The notes under the pieces: model-generated | What the model was told of the DNA's origin: nothing | Databases searched by the model: none | What the model saw: the letters and a program-made list of their open reading frames with translations, nothing else | Part shown: piece by piece, positions 43,764 to 53,364 of the stretch | How the letters are laid out: each line of letters starts with the position of its first letter | How positions within the stretch are numbered: position 1 is the stretch's first letter | Source: Ensifer aridi | GTDB lineage: Bacteria; Pseudomonadota; Alphaproteobacteria; Rhizobiales; Rhizobiaceae | Direction of reading: 5' to 3' | Assembly: GCF_002078505.1 (NCBI RefSeq) | Contig: NZ_LUAV01000035.1 | Location: forward strand, 124,001 to 188,000 | DNA length: 64,000 nucleotides | Position numbers and translations under genes: made by a program

Positions 43764-44444
43764 ATGAGGGCCATGACGCGTTCGCCAACTTTTCTTTCGA
43801 GGCTGGGTGATACAGCCGTCGCTGCCTTGTCCAAACATTGGACCGTTCGCACTTATGCCCCCGACGAGTTGATCATCGCGCATCGCGAAAGCGGACGCGA
43901 CGTCTTCTTCATACTCGAGGGGCACGCCCGCATTACGCTTTTTTCCGAAAACGGCCGCGAGATCTTCTACGGCGATCGCGGCCCTGGCGACATCGTCGGC
44001 GAAGTGGCTGCGATTGACGGCAAGGCGCGGTCGGCCAGTGTCGTGGCTCTTGAGGCAACCCGTGCGGCAAGATTGCCGGCGCCGGCGTTCCGCAGGCTGA
44101 TTGCCGACCATCCTGAGTTTTCGTGGGCCCTCCTCGAGCACCTCGCGGCGGGCATAAGGCATATGACCGAGCGGGTCTATGAGTTCAGCACCTTCGTCGT
44201 GCGAAGGCGCCTCATCCTCGAATTGCTGCGCCGTGCGGAGAAGCCGCATGAAGCCGCCAGCCCGGTCGTCATAGACCCGGCGCCCACCCATTTCGAACTG
44301 GCGGCCTCAATCAGCACGCACAGGGAGGCGGTCTCTCGCGAGATGAGCGCTCTAGCCAAGAAGGGGCTCATCGAGAGACGCGGACGCCGGCTCCTGCTCT
44401 GCGACGTTGCGGCTCTCGAAATGCTCGCAGGAAAAGAGGAGTAA
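43764..44444 (+). CDS. Crp/Fnr-family transcription regulator
   Basis: Regulator of 226 residues. The cyclic-nucleotide-binding fold covers about 10-130 (FFILEGHARITLFSENGREI, GDIVGEVAAIDGKARSASVVAL), a dimerisation helix follows, and a Crp-type winged helix ends the protein (HFELAASISTHREAVSREMSALAKKGLIERRGRRLLL). The cNMP-binding loop keeps the GE...RSA phosphate-contact pattern, so it may bind a cyclic nucleotide. No cysteine cluster is present, so it is not an oxygen-sensing Fnr. Targets are unknown; it is convergent with a cytochrome c gene. Confidence 0.9.
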   Translation: MRAMTRSPTFLSRLGDTAVAALSKHWTVRTYAPDELIIAHRESGRDVFFILEGHARITLFSENGREIFYGDRGPGDIVGEVAAIDGKARSASVVALEATRAARLPAPAFRRLIADHPEFSWALLEHLAAGIRHMTERVYEFSTFVVRRRLILELLRRAEKPHEAASPVVIDPAPTHFELAASISTHREAVSREMSALAKKGLIERRGRRLLLCDVAALEMLAGKEE

Positions 44445-44554
44445 CACCTGAGACTCTTCGCCTAGGGTTAGCGCCGCTCAGTCGGAGCGGGTGACGAAGC
44501 TCGGCTTCCGAAAAAGTGGCCGGCATGGAATTACCTCGATAGTCGACACCGGGT

Positions 44555-44977
44555 CTAAGGCCCCATTCTTTTCGGTCGTCCGCGGCCGAGAGCGCCGTCG
44601 GCGCGGGCCTGCAGATAGGCGTAGATGTCGTCGATGTAGGGAGCGAAATTGGGATCGTTGGCAAACCCCTTCATAACCGAGCTCCCGCTACTGCTCTGGC
44701 CATCGCGAACGATGCGCCTGAACGTCTCTATGTCGATTGGCCGATCGACAAGAGAGGAGGCGAAGGTCGAGCCGACTCCGTCCGGGCCGTGGCAATGGCT
44801 GCAGCCCCCATGATAACGCCGGTATCCGTTGTAGGTCCGGGCATCGGCCTTGCCGTCGATCACCCGGTAGAATTTGTCGGCGGCAGCGGTTTCTTGCGAG
44901 GATCTCCCGGAAACGACTACGAGGCCGCAGGCAACAACCGTGAACAGAACCAGTTGCAGTGGCTGAAATGGACGCAT
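44555..44977 (-). CDS. c-type cytochrome, single haem
   Basis: 140-residue periplasmic electron carrier. An N-terminal hydrophobic segment (residues 8-24) serves as signal peptide or anchor. A single haem-binding CSHCH motif is near residue 59, and the likely distal Met ligand is in SSVMKGFAND near residue 102. The form resembles small cytochromes that serve quinoprotein alcohol dehydrogenases, but no such dehydrogenase is nearby. A truncated mosaic repeat fills the region upstream. Confidence 0.88.
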   Translation of the reverse strand: MRPFQPLQLVLFTVVACGLVVVSGRSSQETAAADKFYRVIDGKADARTYNGYRRYHGGCSHCHGPDGVGSTFASSLVDRPIDIETFRRIVRDGQSSSGSSVMKGFANDPNFAPYIDDIYAYLQARADGALGRGRPKRMGP

Positions 44978-45001
44978 TCTTCCGTTGCCTCGAATGGCGT
45001 C

Positions 45002-45083
45002 TGCTGCATGTTTCCTTGAATCGTAACCGATTTAAGGAAACATGCAGCAATTCTAAGTGCTATAGCGACCTTTGCGCGTCTGA
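45002..45083 (+). repeat. RIME-like intergenic mosaic element 3, truncated
   Basis: A very good first palindrome (TGCATGTTTCCTTGAATCG / CGATTTAAGGAAACATGCA) and the conserved linker, but the second palindrome has only its left arm (TGCGCGTCTGA); the right arm is missing. It fills nearly the whole gap between the cytochrome and SRPBCC genes. Confidence 0.78.
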
Positions 45084-45120
45084 TCACAGTACACGACAGC
45101 CGCTCGGCTCCTTTTCAGGG

Positions 45121-45597
45121 TCAGGCCATCAGTTCGGTGTGGCGCGGCTTCGCGAAGACGTCGATCGCCTGGCCCGTTTCGAGGAACGATTTGAGACTGG
45201 ACAGCACGATCGGCCACCCTTTGCTGATCCCCGCTGCCATTCCGCTGCCGGCTTCCAGCTCGTCATGGCTGACGGTCAGTTGCACCATGCCGTCAAACGG
45301 AACGAGGCTGAAAGTCACCCGGCTGTATTTCGCGGGGTTGTTGGCATCGGATGCATTGGCCCAGGTGATGACGAGACGCCGGGGCGGCGTGTGCTCGACC
45401 ACTTCGCCGACGAGTTCGACGCTCCGCTCGTCATTGGCGCGGATATGCTCCCATCTTGAACCGAGCTTCCAGTCGGAGACGTTCTCGTGTCCCCAGTAGC
45501 GGCGCGCGATGTCGGGCTGCGTGATCGCCTCGAACACTTTCTCCGGCGTCGCTCGGATGTAGATCATATAAACAAAGCTGATCGTCTCTTTGGTCAT
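45121..45597 (-). CDS. SRPBCC / AHSA1-domain protein
   Basis: 158-residue single-domain protein of the START-like AHSA1 group. Typical pattern: YIRATPEKVFEAITQPDIARRYWGH, a middle beta sheet (WKLGSRWEHI, VVEHTPPRRLVITWA), and a long C-terminal helix (GISKGWPIVLSSLKSFLETG). AAGGAGAG precedes the ATG at 45597. Such proteins bind hydrophobic small molecules and often sit beside an ArsR regulator, which is absent here. No function can be assigned. Bases 45598-45831 contain no gene I can support. Confidence 0.88.
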   Translation of the reverse strand: MTKETISFVYMIYIRATPEKVFEAITQPDIARRYWGHENVSDWKLGSRWEHIRANDERSVELVGEVVEHTPPRRLVITWANASDANNPAKYSRVTFSLVPFDGMVQLTVSHDELEAGSGMAAGISKGWPIVLSSLKSFLETGQAIDVFAKPRHTELMA

Positions 45598-45831
45598 CGT
45601 CGCTCTCCTTCGAGTCCCTTCTTGCAATTCGCAGGAGTGACTTAGCTCCGGGCGTCGACATGGTGGGAGTTACAAATTTGACGAGCTTCTATGGAGGCGA
45701 GCGAAAGCAACACCAGCAAGCCACCTTTGCGAGGGCTTGAGGAACGGGGAGGATCGCCCCTTTTTCGGACATCGGTGAGGGGCGCGACGACTGTCTTGAT
45801 GGAGCCCAGAGCGGGCGCCGATCGCCGCTTA

Positions 45832-46536
45832 TCAAACGTGCCCGTAGGGACGCTCGACGCCCCTTTCCGCCAAAGTGCCATCGACGTCAGCCGACATCAG
45901 AAACTCCAACAGTTGCTTGGCAGCTTCTGTGTCCCTTGAATCGGCGCTGACGGCTATGGCGAAGTCGATGTAACTTTGGAGTTCCGCCGGAAAACGACCG
46001 ACAAGCATGACATCGGGAGCGGCGGCGAGAATTGAAGTCACGGGAACGACCGCCAACTCGGCTTGGTCACGGGCTACAGCCAGCGCTGTCTGCCCTCCTG
46101 GTATGCTCACCAGCTTTGGCTTGACCTCATCCGCTATCCCCAGGCGCTCCAGCAAACCGGAGAAGTAGCCGCCGCTGGTTCCGTCAGCGGCGTAGGCGAT
46201 TGATCTGGCGCTCTTCAATGCGTGTTCGAAGGCTTCCACGGACCCTATGTCCAGTGGTCGACCGCCTGCCTTGGCTGCCACCCCCATTGCTATTCGGCCA
46301 AATGCTACCTGACTCCCAGCCTTGACCTTTCCCAAGGAGGTCAGATCCTGAACCATATGCGGATTGATGATGACGAGGTCAAAAGGCTCCCCGGCCTCAA
46401 TCCGCTTCTTTACGGTCGGATTGAGCTCGAACTTGGCCGCAACTGGGTATCCTGTCGCCGTCTCGAACTGAGAGACGAGAGCAAGGACGGCCGGTCGAAC
46501 CGCAACAGCTCCAAAAAGTCGGATTTCCTGATTCAT
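45832..46536 (-). CDS. ModA-like substrate-binding domain protein lacking a signal peptide
   Basis: 234-residue protein with the type 2 periplasmic-binding fold of the molybdate-binding class: IRLFGAVAVRPAVLALVSQFE, FDLVIINPHMV, GTSGGYFSGLLERLGI, and LLEFLMSADVDGTLAERGVE. There is no export signal, and a stop codon lies two codons before the ATG, so it cannot be a truncated exported form. Relatives without signals occur in rhizobia and are of unknown role. No permease or ATPase gene is adjacent. It may act as a cytoplasmic ligand sensor, which is a guess. Confidence 0.82.
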   Translation of the reverse strand: MNQEIRLFGAVAVRPAVLALVSQFETATGYPVAAKFELNPTVKKRIEAGEPFDLVIINPHMVQDLTSLGKVKAGSQVAFGRIAMGVAAKAGGRPLDIGSVEAFEHALKSARSIAYAADGTSGGYFSGLLERLGIADEVKPKLVSIPGGQTALAVARDQAELAVVPVTSILAAAPDVMLVGRFPAELQSYIDFAIAVSADSRDTEAAKQLLEFLMSADVDGTLAERGVERPYGHV

Positions 46537-46798
46537 GGCCTAACCTGAAATCGGGCAAACGACTTCGTTACATTGCTGATATAGCCAGGAAGGCCGGGCT
46601 CCGCGACTGCAGCCGAATCTAACGCGGAGTCATTGTCGAAGGCGGCGCTCGTGGCGGCGCGAACCGGACCTGAGTCGAGCAGGCCGCCGAACCTCGGCTT
46701 GCGACGCCAGAGCCGACATTACGGCAATGCACAGATTTCGTCCCGGGCGGGCGTTATACTGTGGTGCTGTTTTCATCTGATCTTGAAAGGTAGAGGAA

Positions 46799-47689
46799 AT
46801 GGCTCGCACGCTCAGCATAATCGGCGCTCCCAGCAGTGCAGGCGCTTATGCCCCAGGACAGGAAAAAGCGCCGTCGACATTTCGTCATCATGGATTGGTC
46901 TCGCAGTTGGAGCGGTCAGGCCTTGATGTGGTTGACCGCGGTGATGTGGGCGGCTTTCGCTGGCGGCCCGATCCATCAAACTCGAAGGCGATGAACCTCG
47001 AGACGGTGCGCAACGTTGCAAAAGAGTTGGCAGCAGTCGTGACCACCGCGCTTGATGACGAGCACAACGTCCTCGTCGTCGGCGGCGACTGCACGATCGA
47101 ACTCGGGGTGGTAGCGGGAGCGCTCACGCGCTACGCTTCTCTCGGGCTGATTTATATCGATGTAGATGCCGACCTGAACCCGCCTGTCGCGAGTGACGGC
47201 GCACTCGACTGGACCGGTGTCGCCCATCTCCTTGACCTTCCTGGCGCCGCCAACGAATTGGCGGGCCTCGCGCCGAGGCGACCTATGCTGAGTGCCGCTG
47301 ACATCCTCTTCTTCGCTGTCGCTAATGTGACGGACGGCGAGGCAGAAACCATTCGAGTTCGCAACCTGTCCATGATCGGCCTCCAGGAGGTGAAGTCAAA
47401 TCCCATTGAAGCTGCGCGCCGAGCCACACAATGGGCACGCTCATTCGACACTATCCTGGTCCATCTGGACATCGACGTGCTGGACTTCGCCGACTTTCCT
47501 CTTGCGGAGAACACGCGTCGCGGATTGGGCCTCACTCTTGAGGAACTCAGCGCCGCGCTTTTTGAACTGCGTGCATTGCCGAACCGCCGGGTGTTAACTG
47601 TGACAGAAGTGAACCCAGACCACGCGCCGGACGAGGCGGAAAGCTTCAGACGGCTGATCGGCTTACTTTCCGAGGCCTTGGCGGAGTGA
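46799..47689 (+). CDS. Arginase-family protein with altered metal ligands
   Basis: 296-residue ureohydrolase fold protein. The arginase landmarks are in order: VGGDCTIELG near residue 97, YIDVDADLNPP near 120, HLDIDVLDFADFP near 223, and VTEVNPDHAPDE near 264. In classical arginase and agmatinase the first reads GGDHS and the second DAHxD; here the two metal-binding histidines are replaced by Cys and Asp, while the aspartate ligands and the glutamate of EVNP are kept. The enzyme could bind different metals or act on another substrate. AGAGGAA precedes the ATG. It stands alone. Confidence 0.85.
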   Translation: MARTLSIIGAPSSAGAYAPGQEKAPSTFRHHGLVSQLERSGLDVVDRGDVGGFRWRPDPSNSKAMNLETVRNVAKELAAVVTTALDDEHNVLVVGGDCTIELGVVAGALTRYASLGLIYIDVDADLNPPVASDGALDWTGVAHLLDLPGAANELAGLAPRRPMLSAADILFFAVANVTDGEAETIRVRNLSMIGLQEVKSNPIEAARRATQWARSFDTILVHLDIDVLDFADFPLAENTRRGLGLTLEELSAALFELRALPNRRVLTVTEVNPDHAPDEAESFRRLIGLLSEALAE

Positions 47690-47766
47690 TCCGGCATTGT
47701 CGCGGCAATTGTCGTTGCCAAGGCGAAGTGCCGCTTTCCACCTCGACGCAGGCACGTGGCATGCTG

Positions 47767-48168
47767 TTAAAACCAAAGATCGCGCACACAGCGCCCTTTG
47801 GAAGGAAGGTCTTCAAAAGTGTCCAGGCCGTCGAAATGATCAATGGGCAGATCCTGAACGAGGTCTGGAGGCGCAAGCCGCAAGTTTACAGCCATGCGCC
47901 GGCGGCCATCCTCTTCAAGCCGTAAGCCGCGCCAGCTCAATACACAGGCGCAGGATGGGCAGAACAATATTTCGAGAGACGACTTGTCCCTCCCGGCGCG
48001 GGTGTAGGAGGCAGTCTGCCCGGTGACCGTAATACGCTCCCCTTCGTAATCATAGGCCCCAGAGGGCCGTAGCGTCGGCAGAGCGTGCAGTTGCACGCTG
48101 TGATCGAGCCCGGGATCACCTTTGAGTGTCCAGCTCGCCTTGCCGCAATGACATGAGCCCGTCAGCAT
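47767..48168 (-). CDS. GFA-family protein, probably frame-damaged
   Basis: 133-codon open frame whose two ends match the glutathione-dependent formaldehyde-activating (GFA/CENP-V) family: MLTGSCHCGKASWTLKGDPG at the start, and YDYEGERITVTGQ, EILFCPSCACVLSWRGLRL and VRDLWF later. The middle 22 residues (LDHSVQLHALPTLRPSGA) do not fit. Read in the neighbouring frame, bases 48116-48060 give SITACNCTLCRRYG, the expected family block with zinc-binding cysteines. One extra G near CCCGGG and a compensating net loss about 50 bases later would explain this. As written the zinc site is destroyed. It is either a decayed gene or a sequencing error. Confidence 0.75.
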   Translation of the reverse strand: MLTGSCHCGKASWTLKGDPGLDHSVQLHALPTLRPSGAYDYEGERITVTGQTASYTRAGRDKSSLEILFCPSCACVLSWRGLRLEEDGRRRMAVNLRLAPPDLVQDLPIDHFDGLDTFEDLPSKGRCVRDLWF

Positions 48169-48409
48169 GAGCGTAGGTTCGATCCTGCTACATATTCAAG
48201 ACCGCATCCTGGCCCAATCACGCGATAGCCGCAATCGGCGCAAGCTAGCCGTCCAGCGCGATGGTGTTAGACTTCCGCTCACCACTTTGCGACTTCCGAG
48301 CACCAAAAGATCGGCCCATGCGGCCCAGACACATCACGGCGGATTCCGCCGCCATGGTTCGGACGTCGGCATCGGGCCGCTGTTTTCCCGATGTCTGCCG
48401 GCTCCGAAG

Positions 48410-49393
48410 CTACTCGGTGATCTCGACGACAATCCCCGGCTTGACCATCGCGGCCAGTTCCTCTGCGTCCCAGTTTGCCAGGCGGATGCATCCATGCGAC
48501 GGGTCCTTGTCGACGCGGGACGGTTCAGGCGTGCCGTGAATCCCGTAGGTCGGCTTCGACAGATCGATCCAGACGGTTCCCACCGGGCCGTTGGGGCCGC
48601 TCGGGAGCGTCAGAACCTCGGTGTTGTCGCCCTGCTGGTAGTTGACTTCGGGGTTGTAGGTATAGGTGGGCATTCGAGCGACACCTTTGACTTTGTGCGT
48701 GCCCGAAGGCGAAGGCGTCTCTTTGCTGCCGATCGTGGCAGGATATGCCGCAAGCAGCGTGCCGTTATCGGCAAAGGCGAGGACCTGCCCCGCTCCCTTC
48801 CGCGCCTCTATCAGTTTGACCGTGCCTTCCTTCGCGACGCCGGGCGCCGCAACGGATATCGTGTCCCCGACGGCGAATGCCGAGCCGGAATTGAGCGCCT
48901 TGAGGAGGTCGATGTCCATGTGAAACCGCTCGGACAATTTCTCCGGGACGCTTGTATATCCGAGGTGTTTCATCTTGGCTTGCTCGGCGTAGTCTTCAGG
49001 GATGCGATCGACCAGATCTTTGGCGTCGCCTTCAGAGATGACATAAGGCTGGATTGGCGGCCTTTCGTCGGCAAGCCGGCCGATGACCTCAGGGTCCAGC
49101 TTTCCATCAGCGGGAAGGCCCTGCATGGCCTCAAACCCGGCAATCGCTTTGGCGACATTCTCGCCGTAGTAGCCGTCGATCACCCCGGGAGATGAACCAG
49201 CGCGATCCAGAAGAACTTGGAGATGAACGATGGCGGGGTCCGGCTGAGTGGGGGCATCAGACGGTCGCTCTGACGGGATGGAAGCAATAGAAGCCCTGTT
49301 GACGGCGTCTGGCCGAAGCTCCTGAGCGCTGGCGGTACCACAGAGCCCCGATATCAGCGATGTTGCAACAAGCGTCATGTTCTTCATGAACAT
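48410..49393 (-). CDS. L,D-transpeptidase (YkuD) with peptidoglycan-binding domain
   Basis: Periplasmic cell-wall enzyme of 327 residues. A signal peptide ends at ASAQEL near residue 24. A peptidoglycan-binding-1 domain (IVHLQVLLDRAGSSPGVIDG) is followed by a LysM-like stretch (SERFHMDIDLLKALNSG), then the YkuD catalytic domain with GIHGTPEP and the nucleophile Cys in DPSHGCIRLAN near residue 300. It would form 3-3 peptide cross-links or attach proteins to peptidoglycan. A second in-frame ATG two codons in is an equally possible start. No ribosome site is strong. Confidence 0.93.
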   Translation of the reverse strand: MFMKNMTLVATSLISGLCGTASAQELRPDAVNRASIASIPSERPSDAPTQPDPAIVHLQVLLDRAGSSPGVIDGYYGENVAKAIAGFEAMQGLPADGKLDPEVIGRLADERPPIQPYVISEGDAKDLVDRIPEDYAEQAKMKHLGYTSVPEKLSERFHMDIDLLKALNSGSAFAVGDTISVAAPGVAKEGTVKLIEARKGAGQVLAFADNGTLLAAYPATIGSKETPSPSGTHKVKGVARMPTYTYNPEVNYQQGDNTEVLTLPSGPNGPVGTVWIDLSKPTYGIHGTPEPSRVDKDPSHGCIRLANWDAEELAAMVKPGIVVEITE

Positions 49394-49507
49394 GAAAATC
49401 TACAGCGGCCGAACTTTGTTCCGCCCGCTGGTTCCCGAGGTGTGATACAAACCTTGCTGACGCGGGTTCAAGCGCGTATTCGCCTCAGAACTCTGTTTCG
49501 ACTTCGT

Positions 49508-50458
49508 CTAAGTCACGGGCTCCTGCACCCGCGCCGCAGCAGGCTCAGCCAGCACCTTGCCGATCAGCCGCTGACAGCGCTCGGCCATGAAATCGATCAT
49601 CAGCCGCACCTTCGGATCCTGGAAGCGCTTATGCGGATAGATCGCCGCGAGCTGCGCGCTGAGTGGCGGAGTCTCCTCTAGGATCGGCACCAGTGAGCCC
49701 TCCTCGATGTACTGCTTCACCTCGAAGAGCGGCTTGTTGATGATGCCGCGTCCGTCGAGCGCCCATTGGGTCAACACGTCGCCGTCGTCTGAATCATAGG
49801 GGCCGGCGACTTCGAATTTGCGCACGCCGTCCGGCGTCTGCAATGTCCAGTAATATTCCTTCGAGCCGGGATAGCGCAGCAACAGACAGTCGTGACGTTC
49901 GGTGATCAACTCGTCGGGCGTCGCGGGCACGCCGCGTCTTTCGAAATAGGCCGGTGAGCCGCAGAGCACGCGATCGCAATTCATGATGCCGCGCATGCGA
50001 AGGTTCGAATCCTCGAGAATGCCGAGCTTGAACGCGACATCGACGCCTTCGCTCAGGATGTCGACGTTGTGGTCGGAAAGGCGCAGCCGCACCTCGATGT
50101 CGGGATAGCGGTCGTGGAATTCGGGGATGCCGGGGGCGATCAGCCGCCGGCCGATGCCGAGCGGCGCGGTGATCTTCAGCGCGCCTTTGGGATTGCGCGA
50201 AAGATCGGCGATGGCGCTCTCAGCTTCGTTCACCGCTTCGAGAATCTTGACGGCGCCTTCATAGAAGACGCGGCCGTGCTCGGTCGGCGTCAGCTTGCGC
50301 GTGGTGCGGTTGAACAGGCGCACCCCCATATGCCGCTCCAGTTCCTTGATCCTGTTGCTGGCGACGGCCGGCGTCACGCGCTGATCGCGGCCTGCGGCCG
50401 ATAGCGTTCCAAGTTCCACCACGCGCACGAAAACGCGCACATTATCGAGATAGGACAT
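49508..50458 (-). CDS. LysR-type regulator divergent from puuD
   Basis: 316-residue activator or repressor. The winged helix-turn-helix covers residues 1-65 (FVRVVELGTLSAAGRDQRVTPAVASNRIKELERHMGVRLF), and the inducer-binding domain follows (GALKITAPLGIGRRLIAP...). It lies 147 bases from the divergent puuD start, the classic LysR layout, so it probably controls puuD-guaD and perhaps the xdh genes in response to a purine intermediate. Inducer and operator are not shown by the sequence. Confidence 0.92.
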   Translation of the reverse strand: MSYLDNVRVFVRVVELGTLSAAGRDQRVTPAVASNRIKELERHMGVRLFNRTTRKLTPTEHGRVFYEGAVKILEAVNEAESAIADLSRNPKGALKITAPLGIGRRLIAPGIPEFHDRYPDIEVRLRLSDHNVDILSEGVDVAFKLGILEDSNLRMRGIMNCDRVLCGSPAYFERRGVPATPDELITERHDCLLLRYPGSKEYYWTLQTPDGVRKFEVAGPYDSDDGDVLTQWALDGRGIINKPLFEVKQYIEEGSLVPILEETPPLSAQLAAIYPHKRFQDPKVRLMIDFMAERCQRLIGKVLAEPAAARVQEPVT

Positions 50459-50605
50459 GCTCCCGCCTCTGCTCCTCGTGGCCAGATTACCGTGCTCTCG
50501 GCTCGACCATTTTATAGTTTTTTTTGAAAGAGTTGGTGATCTCGCAGCGTTCTCGCCTCCGCAAGCAATGACACATAATACAGGCCAGAGAAATGGGAGG
50601 CCTCA

Positions 50606-51840
50606 ATGTACGAATACGCCATCGCCTGGGACTGGCTGACATTTGCGGTGAGGTGGCTGCATGTCATCACCGGCATCGCCTGGATCGGCTCATCCTTCTA
50701 TTTCGTCGCGCTTGATCTCGGCCTCAGGCAGCGCCCCGGTCTGCCCGTGGGCGCCTATGGCGAGGAGTGGCAGGTCCATGGCGGCGGCTTCTATCATATC
50801 CAGAAATACCTGGTGGCGCCGGAAAACATGCCCGAGCACCTCACCTGGTTCAAATGGGAATCCTACGTCACCTGGCTTTCCGGCTTCGGCATGCTTGCGC
50901 TCGTCTATTATGCCGGCGCCGATCTCTACCTGATCGATCCGAACGTTCTCGACGTGTCGAAGCCGATGGCGATCGCCATCTCGCTCGCTTCGCTTGCTTT
51001 TGGCTGGCTCACCTATGACACGATCTGTCGCTCCCCACTCGGCAAGGACAACACGCGGCTGATGATACTGCTCTATTTCGTGCTCGTCGCCGTCGCCTGG
51101 GGCTACACCCAGCTCTTCACCGGCCGTGCCGCCTATCTGCATCTCGGCGCCTTCACGGCGACCATCATGTCGGCCAACGTCTTCTTCATCATCATTCCGA
51201 ACCAGAAAAAGGTCGTCGCCGACCTGATCGCCGGCCGCACGCCCGATCCGGCGCTCGGTAAGCAGGCAAAGCAGCGCTCGACACACAACAACTACCTGAC
51301 GCTGCCGGTCCTGTTCCTGATGCTGTCGAACCACTATCCGCTCGCCTTCGGCACTCAATACAGCTGGATCATCGCCTCGCTGGTCTTCCTGATGGGCGTC
51401 ACCATCCGCCACTGGTTCAACACGCGGCATGCCCGCGCCGGCAGCCCGACCTGGACGTGGCTCGTCACGGTGCTCCTTTTCATCGTCATCATGTGGCTTT
51501 CCACCGCGCCCAAGGTTCTCTCCGAAGGCGGGGAGGCGAGGGCTTCGACGGCCGGTGAGGCCGTCGCCGCGTCGCCGGACTTCTCGAAAGTCCGCGATAC
51601 GGTGCTTGGCCGCTGTTCCATGTGCCACGCGCGGGAGCCAGGCTGGGAGGGCATCATCGTGCCGCCGAAGGGCGTCGTCCTCGAAACTGATGACGACATC
51701 GTCGCGCATGCCCGCGAGATCTACCTCCAAGCGGGGCGCTCGCATGCGATGCCGCCCGCCAATGTCACCGGGGTCACCGAGGAAGAACGGCAATTGCTCG
51801 CCGCCTGGTACGAGACCGCCGTGAAGGAAGGAAAAATTCA

Positions 51841-51844
<4 letters not shown>
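50606..51844 (+). CDS. puuD: Membrane urate oxidase PuuD with cytochrome c domain
   Basis: 412-residue inner-membrane urate hydroxylase. Residues 1-300 are the DUF989 urate-oxidase domain with about eight helices (WLHVITGIAWIGSSFYF, EWQVHGGGFYHIQKY, FKWESYVTWLSGF). The C-terminal region (330-412) is a cytochrome c domain with one haem motif CSMCH. Electrons from urate pass to the respiratory chain instead of to oxygen as in UaZ uricase. It feeds HIU to UraH at 37.9 kb. Its stop overlaps the guaD start. Confidence 0.95.
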
Positions 51845-53184
<1,340 letters not shown>

Positions 53185-53295
53185 CGCATCGTCAGGTGAG
53201 GCCGCTGATGGCTCGTCTCATCAAGAAGGTGAAAAGGCGGTCGTAATTCGTTGAATTTACCTACTCACCGGGAGGGTCGACACCCTCGCCTTAAT

Positions 53296-53326
53296 CTTCT
53301 CCCCGCGCGCCGCTCGCGGGGAGAAG
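53296..53326. terminator. Hairpin between guaD and groEL
   Basis: CTTCTCCCCGCG and CGCGGGGAGAAG form a perfect 12-base stem with a 7-base loop between converging genes. This CTCCCC/GGGGAG form recurs as a dispersed palindrome in rhizobial genomes. No strong T-run is adjacent. Confidence 0.6.
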
Positions 53327-53364
53327 GGTGGCCGGCAGGCGGTCGACGGGCTTCGCGCCTTCTC

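Noticed and set aside
45642..45939. Overlapping small frames between the SRPBCC and ModA-like genes
   Set aside because: No ribosome sites or family features; they overlap each other and the 3' end of the ModA-like gene.
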